In this document: piece by piece, positions 58,818 to 64,000 of the stretch
How the letters are laid out: every line of letters starts with the position of its first letter
Position numbering within the stretch: the stretch's first letter is position 1
NCBI RefSeq assembly: GCF_900115475.1
Contig: NZ_FOWP01000004.1
Location: 186,001 to 250,000 of the forward strand
Direction of reading: 5' to 3'
Length of the DNA: 64,000 bases
From: Ectopseudomonas composti
GTDB taxonomy: Bacteria > Pseudomonadota > Gammaproteobacteria > Pseudomonadales > Pseudomonadaceae
Made by a program: the position numbers and the translations under genes
The notes under the pieces: model-generated
Database searches by the model: none
What the model saw: only the letters and a program-made list of their open reading frames with translations
Told to the model about the DNA's origin: nothing

Positions 58818-60878
58818 TCAGAGCGTTGCCGCTGAACTCAGGCGGCGTGCCTGCTTGAGGAACAGGGTCAGCTCGCGTGCTGGCAGCGGTTTGCTGTACA
58901 GGTAGCCCTGACCCTCATGACAGCCCTGGGCGATGATGTAGGCTTCCTGCTCGGCGGTTTCCACGCCTTCTGCGATGACCTGCATGCCCAGGCTCTTGCC
59001 CAGCTGGATGATGGCGCGAACGATGGTGGCGTCGTCTTCGTCCTCGAGCAGATCCTGGACGAAGCTCTTGTCGATCTTGATCTTGTCCAGCGGCAGGCTC
59101 TTGAGGTAGCTCAGCGACGAATAGCCGGTCCCGAAGTCGTCGATGGCGATCAGTGCGCCTGAGCGGCGTAGGCTGAGCAGGTGCTGGGCCGCGGTGCTGA
59201 TGTCTTCCATCAGGCCCGTCTCGGTGACTTCCAGTTCGAGGCTCTTCGGCGGCAGGCGGTAGACTTGCATCAGGTTGTTGACCACGCGCGGCAGCTCGGC
59301 GTGGTGCAGCTGCACGGTGGACAGGTTGATGGCCATGCGCAGATCACTGAAACCCTGATCGTGCCATTCGCGCAGCTGGCGACAGGTCTGGTCGAGAATC
59401 CATTCGCCGATGGGAATGATGGTGCCGTTCTGTTCGGCCAACGGAATGAACAGGTCCGGCGGTACGAAGCCATGTTGCGGATGCTGCCAGCGCAGCAGCG
59501 CTTCGACGCCGACCACGCGATGGTCGCGGTAGTCCACTTGCGGTTGGTAGACCAGGTGCAACTGGTTCTGCGCCAGGGCGTCACGCAGGTCCTTCTCCAA
59601 CTCACGGCGGCGGCGCATCTCGCTGTCGACGCTGGCAATGTAGAACTGGTAGCGGTTGCGCGAGCGGCTCTTGGCCAGGGTCATGGTCTGTTCGGCTTTC
59701 TGCAGCAGCTTCTCGGTGCTGTCGCCGTCTTCCGGGAACAGGGTGATGCCGATAGTGGCGCGCAGGCGTACTTCGTGCTGATCGAGCTGGAAGGGCAGCT
59801 CCAGGTCGTCGAGTACGCTTTGCGCCAGCTCGGCGGCTTCGTAAGGCTGCTCGATATCGGCCTGCACCAGGGCGAACTGGTCGCCACCGAGACGGGCCAG
59901 CGCGCCGAGGCGACCGCTGTGGCTGCGCAGACGGTCGGACAGCGCCAGCAGCAACTGGTCGCCGCTCTGGTAACTGAACTGCTCGTTGATGCCCTTGAAG
60001 TCATCCAGGCCGACGCACAGTACGGCGACGCGGCGCTGCAGTCGGCCGGCGTCTTCGAGAATCTGGTCGAGCTGCTGCTGCAGTTGCTGGCGGTTGGGCA
60101 AGCCGGTCAGGAAGTCGTACTGGGCCATGCGCAGCAGGCTGTTCTCGGCTTCGCGGCGCAGGTGAGTGTTGCGTTCGATGGAGGAGAGCAACTGGTTGGC
60201 GGTGTTGATCCACAGTCCCAGTTCATTCTTCTCGTTGCCCTTGAGCATGGGCAGCTTGTGCTCGCTGGGCCGGTCGGGGTTGATGTGGGTGAGGTGCTCG
60301 ATGATCTTCGATAGTGGCTTGGTCAGCAGCCAGTGGTAGACCAGATAGAGCACCAGGCCCATGGCCATGGCGCGCAGCACGCCGGAGATGAAGATGATCA
60401 CCGAGTTGGTGACGAAACTTTCGCCGTAGGGCGCTGTGTCCAGGGTGATGTTGAGGTCGCCGTAATACTCGCTGTAGGGGCCACGGCCAACCAGTTTGGT
60501 GGAGAACTGCTGCTCCTGGCCGAGGATCGGGTCGGTCAGCCAGCGCGTGGGAATCTGCGCCAACTCGCGCGTGCGCTCGGCCAGCATAGGCTCGTTGGGG
60601 TGGCCGATGGCCGCATAGCGCACCGATTCGTGCTGGAACAGACCCTCGATGACCTGCATGCCCATTTCCCGATCCAGGCTGTACACCGCCTGAGTCGAGG
60701 GATCACGGAACATGCCGAGGATACGTTGCGCGTCGTTGGATACCGCCTGGCGCGTCTTGTAGGCATCGAAGACGATCTGAGCGCAGCTCAATACCACCCC
60801 GACCACCAGCGCTGAAAGCAGCACCACGCGGAGCAACTTGAGTGACAAGCTGTTTTTCAATTCCAGCTTCAAAGGCAA
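58818..60878 (-). CDS. bifA: c-di-GMP phosphodiesterase BifA-like
   Basis: The protein is 686 aa. Two membrane helices bracket a periplasmic sensor domain (about 40-155). A degenerate GGDEF domain reads GGDQF (331-335), and an EAL domain follows with EALLRW (Glu459) and DDFGTGYSSLSYLKSLP intact. P. aeruginosa BifA (PA4367) has the same GGDQF variant, near-equal length and sodB as neighbour. It is expected to degrade c-di-GMP and favour swarming. Confidence 0.92.
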   Translation of the reverse strand: MPLKLELKNSLSLKLLRVVLLSALVVGVVLSCAQIVFDAYKTRQAVSNDAQRILGMFRDPSTQAVYSLDREMGMQVIEGLFQHESVRYAAIGHPNEPMLAERTRELAQIPTRWLTDPILGQEQQFSTKLVGRGPYSEYYGDLNITLDTAPYGESFVTNSVIIFISGVLRAMAMGLVLYLVYHWLLTKPLSKIIEHLTHINPDRPSEHKLPMLKGNEKNELGLWINTANQLLSSIERNTHLRREAENSLLRMAQYDFLTGLPNRQQLQQQLDQILEDAGRLQRRVAVLCVGLDDFKGINEQFSYQSGDQLLLALSDRLRSHSGRLGALARLGGDQFALVQADIEQPYEAAELAQSVLDDLELPFQLDQHEVRLRATIGITLFPEDGDSTEKLLQKAEQTMTLAKSRSRNRYQFYIASVDSEMRRRRELEKDLRDALAQNQLHLVYQPQVDYRDHRVVGVEALLRWQHPQHGFVPPDLFIPLAEQNGTIIPIGEWILDQTCRQLREWHDQGFSDLRMAINLSTVQLHHAELPRVVNNLMQVYRLPPKSLELEVTETGLMEDISTAAQHLLSLRRSGALIAIDDFGTGYSSLSYLKSLPLDKIKIDKSFVQDLLEDEDDATIVRAIIQLGKSLGMQVIAEGVETAEQEAYIIAQGCHEGQGYLYSKPLPARELTLFLKQARRLSSAATL

Positions 60879-61128
60879 TTCCTTATGTCGATGCTTACAG
60901 CGTCAGTCAGACGAGAGTATTGGCAATCTAGACCTGGCCGTCAAAGGGCCATCATGCCTGGTGGCACTTTTTATCCCACAAGGAACGCTCCTGGTGCGAT
61001 TCGACGTCTCTGGGTCGACTCCTTGCTCTGTGTCGGTGCGATTGTTACGGACTTGAGCACCCTTGGTCGTATTGATCACCTGTTGCTGTTACGCCCTGTG
61101 TCGCGGCGCTTGTCGCCTGTTTCGAGGC
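60879..61128. other. intergenic region, bifA-amt
   Basis: About 250 bp of divergent upstream sequence. It should contain the leftward bifA promoter and activator sites for the sigma-54 promoter. I did not find a clear NtrC dyad. No gene is visible. Confidence 0.45.
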
Positions 61129-61143
61129 TGGCACAAGAGTTGC
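61129..61143 (+). promoter_or_regulatory. sigma-54 (-24/-12) promoter of amt
   Basis: TGGCAC-AAGAG-TTGC has GG and GC exactly 10 bp apart. Transcription should begin near 61155, about 20 bp before the start codon, leaving room for the AGGAGG site. Confidence 0.85.
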
Positions 61144-61176
61144 GAAGACCGGGCATCGACCAGGAGGGGATCCGTG

Positions 61177-62472
61177 ATGAAAACACTCATGCTGTTGCTC
61201 GTCGCTATCAGCTTTGCCCCACAGGCCCACGCCGCCAGTGAAGAGGCCGTCAATACGGCCTGGCTGGTAATGGCCAGCGTACTGGTGTTCTTCATGCAAG
61301 CGGGGTTCGCCTTGTTGGAGAGCGGCATGGCGCGGGCCAAGAACGCCGTCAACGTGATGATGAAGAATTACATGGACTTCTGTGTGGGCGGCATCGTGTT
61401 CTGGCTGGTCGGCTTTGGCCTGATGTTCGGCGCCAACCTCACCGGCTGGTTCGGTATGAGTCATTTTGCACCGAACACTGGCGAGCCCTGGGATTACACC
61501 TTTCTACTGTTTCAGATGATGTTCGCCGCCACTGCTGCGACCATCGCCAGCGGGGCCATGGCCGAGCGTACGCGCTACGGCGCCTACCTGGTTGGTGCTG
61601 TGCTGATCAGCGGTGTGATCTACCCGATATTCGGCAGTTGGGTGTGGGGCGGTCTGTATGGCGGGCAGGGCTGGCTGGCCAAGCTCGGCTTCATCGATTT
61701 CGCGGGATCGACCGTGGTGCATAGCGTCGGTGCCTGGTGTGCGTTGGCAGGGATTCTGGTGCTCGGTCCGCGCCTCGGTCGCTTTGCCGCTGATGGCAAG
61801 GCGCGTTTGATCCCCGGGCACAATCTCGGCCTGGTGGCATTGGGTGGTTTCATCCTCTGGGTGGGCTGGTTCGGCTTCAATGCCGGCAGCAACCTGGAAG
61901 TCAGCAGCAGCCTTGGGTTGATCGCCCTGAATACGCATCTGGCTGCGGTTGCTGGAGCGCTCGGCGCTCTACTGGCGCAGCGCAGCACGGCAAGCCCGGT
62001 GCTGTTGACCACTACGGTGAATGGCTCGATTGGCGGTCTGGTCGGCATCACCGCCGGTTGCGCCAGCATGGCGCCGGGTTTCGCTTTGTTCAGCGGGCTT
62101 ATCGCCGGTTTCGTCGTGGTGTATGGCATGCGCTTGCTCGATCGCCTGCAGCTCGATGACGTCGTCGGTGCGATTCCGGTCCATGGCTTCGCCGGCATCT
62201 GGGGTACCTTGGCGGCCGGGCTGTTCTACCAGGGCGACCTGTTCAACTGGGAGCGTGTTGCCGTGCAGGCGTTGGGTGCTGCGGCCGCTTTTCTCTGGGC
62301 CTTCCCGGTCGCCCTGGTGTTCTACTTCCTGTTGGCCAAGACCATGGGGCTGCGGGTTTCGACCCAGCATGAGCAGCGCGGGTTGGATTTTGCCGAGCAT
62401 GCCGAGGTTGGTTATCCGGAGTTCAACCTGACGCAGACCTTCGACAGCGAGCAATGGTCGAGGAGGGGCTGA
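61177..62472 (+). CDS. amt: ammonium transporter
   Basis: The protein is 431 aa from ATG 61177 with AGGAGGGG upstream. A signal-like N-terminal segment (MLLLVAISFAPQAHA) is followed by about 11 membrane helices. Family marks: ALLESGMARAKNAVNVMMKN, DFAGSTVVHSVGAW (conserved His) and IPVHGFAGIWGTLAAG (second His). It moves ammonium into the cell. The usual glnK is absent; a small protein gene follows 2 bp after the stop. Confidence 0.95.
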   Translation: MKTLMLLLVAISFAPQAHAASEEAVNTAWLVMASVLVFFMQAGFALLESGMARAKNAVNVMMKNYMDFCVGGIVFWLVGFGLMFGANLTGWFGMSHFAPNTGEPWDYTFLLFQMMFAATAATIASGAMAERTRYGAYLVGAVLISGVIYPIFGSWVWGGLYGGQGWLAKLGFIDFAGSTVVHSVGAWCALAGILVLGPRLGRFAADGKARLIPGHNLGLVALGGFILWVGWFGFNAGSNLEVSSSLGLIALNTHLAAVAGALGALLAQRSTASPVLLTTTVNGSIGGLVGITAGCASMAPGFALFSGLIAGFVVVYGMRLLDRLQLDDVVGAIPVHGFAGIWGTLAAGLFYQGDLFNWERVAVQALGAAAAFLWAFPVALVFYFLLAKTMGLRVSTQHEQRGLDFAEHAEVGYPEFNLTQTFDSEQWSRRG

Positions 62473-62474
62473 GG

Positions 62475-63119
62475 ATGAGATTGAGTCTGCGTCGTCGCGC
62501 GATCTACACCGGTCTGGCCGGACATTTCTCGGATGAAGAGGTCTGGCCACTGCTGGCGTTGTGGGAGAACAAGTACGCGGAGCAGCCACCGTTCGCTCTC
62601 AATGAGTTTCTCGCCGAGGTGGTGCTACGTACCGAGCGCAAGCTCGAACGGGCACGGCTGTATCGCGAGTTGGTGGGGGCCCTGACCGGGCCACCTGCGC
62701 AGTTGCTGCCTGACCCGGAGGAACAACTGGCCGCCTGGCGCCAGGGGCGCAATGAGGCCGTGCGGCAAGTCGCGACCCCGGACAGCGCCGCGCAAACGAC
62801 TTTCCTGGCCCTGAGCCAGGCCTTGCAGGAGCAGCTCGATAGTGCCCAGCAGGCCGCGCTGAGGCGTTTTGCCGCCGGTAATCTGTCCGGCATGGGGGTG
62901 AGTTCCGAGCTGTCGACGCGCTTGCGTATCTGGCTGGAGCAAGGGGGTGGCGACGGCGTCGCCAGTCTCGGGCTGGAGCAACTGCGCAAGCTGCTGAACC
63001 TGCTCTATATCGGGCTCTGTGAGTTCCTCGGACCGGTGCGTGCCGACCGCGTACTGAGCCAGGCGGTCAACCGTGTGGAGGAGCAGGGGGCGGAGTTTTC
63101 ACCGCGCAGATTGCTCTAG
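62475..63119 (+). CDS. hypothetical protein coupled to amt
   Basis: The protein is 214 aa. ATG 62475 starts 2 bp after the amt stop, with GAGG directly before and AGGAGGGG a few bases upstream. It is soluble and helical (LSLRRRAIYTGLAGHFSDEE, LLNLLYIGLCEFLGPVRADR), with no known motif. Co-transcription with a sigma-54 ammonium transporter suggests a nitrogen-linked role. Confidence 0.78.
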   Translation: MRLSLRRRAIYTGLAGHFSDEEVWPLLALWENKYAEQPPFALNEFLAEVVLRTERKLERARLYRELVGALTGPPAQLLPDPEEQLAAWRQGRNEAVRQVATPDSAAQTTFLALSQALQEQLDSAQQAALRRFAAGNLSGMGVSSELSTRLRIWLEQGGGDGVASLGLEQLRKLLNLLYIGLCEFLGPVRADRVLSQAVNRVEEQGAEFSPRRLL

Positions 63120-63141
63120 CTGCGCAGACATGATGCAGAAA

Positions 63142-63173
63142 CGAAAAACCCGGCCATGAAGGCCGGGTTTTCG
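63142..63173. terminator. bidirectional terminator
   Basis: AAAACCCGGCC (63145-63155) pairs with GGCCGGGTTTT (63161-63171), loop ATGAA, between convergent genes. Confidence 0.92.
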
Positions 63174-63190
63174 CATTACGGGGCTGAGAT

Positions 63191-63772
63191 TCAGGCCGCG
63201 TAGTTCTGGGCGACGAAGTCCCAGTTCACCAGGTTCCAGAACGCCTCGACGTACTTCGGACGCAGGTTGCGGTAGTCGATGTAGTAGGCGTGTTCCCAGA
63301 CGTCGCAGGTCAGCAACGGAGTGTCGCCGGAGGTCAGCGGGCAGCCAGCGCCGATGGTGCTGGCCAGGGCCAGGGAACCGTCAGCTTTCTTCACCAGCCA
63401 GCCCCAGCCGGAACCGAAGGTGCCGATGGAAACCTTGCTGAACTCTTCCTTGAACTTGTCGAAGGAACCGAAGGCAGCGTTGATGGCGTCAGCCAGGGCG
63501 CCGGTCGGCTGGCCACCGCCGTTCGGCGACAGGCAGTTCCAGTAGAAGGTGTGGTTCCACACCTGAGCGGCGTTGTTGAAGATGCCGCCCGAGGAAGTCT
63601 TGACGATTTCTTCCAGGCTCTTGCCTTCGAACTCGGTGCCCGGCACCAGGTTGTTCAGGTTCACGACGTAGGTGTTGTGGTGCTTGTCGTGGTGGAACTC
63701 GAGGGTCTCGGCGGAAATGTGCGGCTCGAGGGCGTTCTTTTCGTAAGGCAGCGGCGGCAATTCAAAAGCCAT
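63191..63772 (-). CDS. sodB: iron superoxide dismutase
   Basis: The protein is 193 aa. Metal ligands are His27, His74, Asp157 and His161, and the [10 protein letters not shown] and [13 protein letters not shown] blocks are intact. The FNNAAQ and FGSGWGWL sequences favour the iron form. It is cytoplasmic and removes superoxide. The ribosome-binding site AGGAGA precedes ATG 63772. Confidence 0.96.
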   Translation of the reverse strand: MAFELPPLPYEKNALEPHISAETLEFHHDKHHNTYVVNLNNLVPGTEFEGKSLEEIVKTSSGGIFNNAAQVWNHTFYWNCLSPNGGGQPTGALADAINAAFGSFDKFKEEFSKVSIGTFGSGWGWLVKKADGSLALASTIGAGCPLTSGDTPLLTCDVWEHAYYIDYRNLRPKYVEAFWNLVNWDFVAQNYAA

Positions 63773-64000
63773 GGTCTATCTCCTACTCAGGTCGTGTGCG
63801 GTATGCGCAAGGCCGATCACGGGCGGCCTATGGGCGGCGTCGAGTTTGTACTCTTTGCGCCGCAGACTCGGGATCATAGCACCCGGCCACGGCCATAACC
63901 ACGCAACATCTGTGTGGGAAAGCCGGTGCCAGGGCCTCTGCAGCATTGGCTTCGACAAGCAGAGGCGCCAGCAGTTGCTTCTTTCGGCGCGGTCTTGCCG
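63773..64000. other. upstream region of sodB, window end
   Basis: About 230 bp with the leftward sodB promoter. I see no supported gene; a short open frame on the minus strand (63776-63958) has no ribosome-binding site. Confidence 0.4.

Noticed and set aside
60879..61128. NtrC-binding dyads upstream of amt
   Set aside because: GCACC-like strings exist near 61058 but not in the TGCACC-N5-GGTGCA arrangement.
63776..63958. A small minus-strand open frame upstream of sodB
   Set aside because: No ribosome-binding site, no motif and placement over the sodB promoter.

Overview
The window is GC-rich and densely coded, and nearly every gene is a recognisable pseudomonad chromosomal gene. Many of the protein sets resemble the PA3676-PA3700, PA3531-PA3538, PA3582-PA3584 and PA4366-PA4370 neighbourhoods of Pseudomonas aeruginosa, as recalled from general knowledge and not searched. 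The blocks are joined differently here, and an environmental Pseudomonas of the mendocina/oleovorans type is my best guess. There is no rRNA, no CRISPR array, no transposase, no prophage, and no tRNA that I could see.

Layout. 1-1.6 kb: 3' end of a GMC oxidoreductase. 1.6-6.1 kb: a membrane diguanylate cyclase opposite prfB (with its programmed frameshift) and lysS. 6.2-10.9 kb: a TetR regulator, a lipoprotein, a DUF1704 metalloprotease-like protein, an AIM24-like protein, a lipoprotein hydrolase and a small membrane protein. 11-12.3 kb: an OmpA-like and a DUF4398 lipoprotein. 12.7-20.8 kb: ppc, adk, a class C acid phosphatase, tsaB, a DUF72 protein and an extensin-like peptidase. 21-27.7 kb: an EF-hand protein, rsmJ and a mexL/mexJ/mexK-like efflux locus. 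27.9-33.2 kb: bacterioferritin and glpD-glpR opposite ybaK-glpK. 33.2-41 kb: a periplasmic binding protein, a PhzF protein, argF with an ABC ATPase, a molybdopterin oxidoreductase and grxD. 40.6-43.8 kb: the ydbH-ynbE-ydbL lipid-bridge operon. 43.9-45.1 kb: a Xre/RES toxin-antitoxin pair. 45.5-50.4 kb: a Sel1-like protein, rmuC, and a MerR regulator divergent from two hydrolases. 50.4-55.5 kb: a symporter-type hybrid histidine kinase, a GNAT and an AraC regulator. 55.6-63.8 kb: imelysin, lemA plus a GIDE/EF-hand protein, bifA, a sigma-54-driven ammonium transporter and sodB.

The gene content is mostly housekeeping and envelope. The less obvious content lies between genes. Four copies of a roughly 130-270 bp palindromic element keep their base pairing while their sequence changes. 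Three families of REP-like inverted pairs occur, one of which supplies the stop codon of the AraC gene. Several clear regulatory sites are visible: a perfect 13-bp-arm palindrome at the MerR promoter, a -24/-12 promoter before amt, a repeated TTCAC(A/T)TTCGAA motif at the glp genes, an iron-box-like palindrome before the imelysin gene, and a DnaA-box palindrome at 45.36 kb.

Start codons were chosen by ribosome-binding sites and family lengths. Family names rest on motif recognition only.
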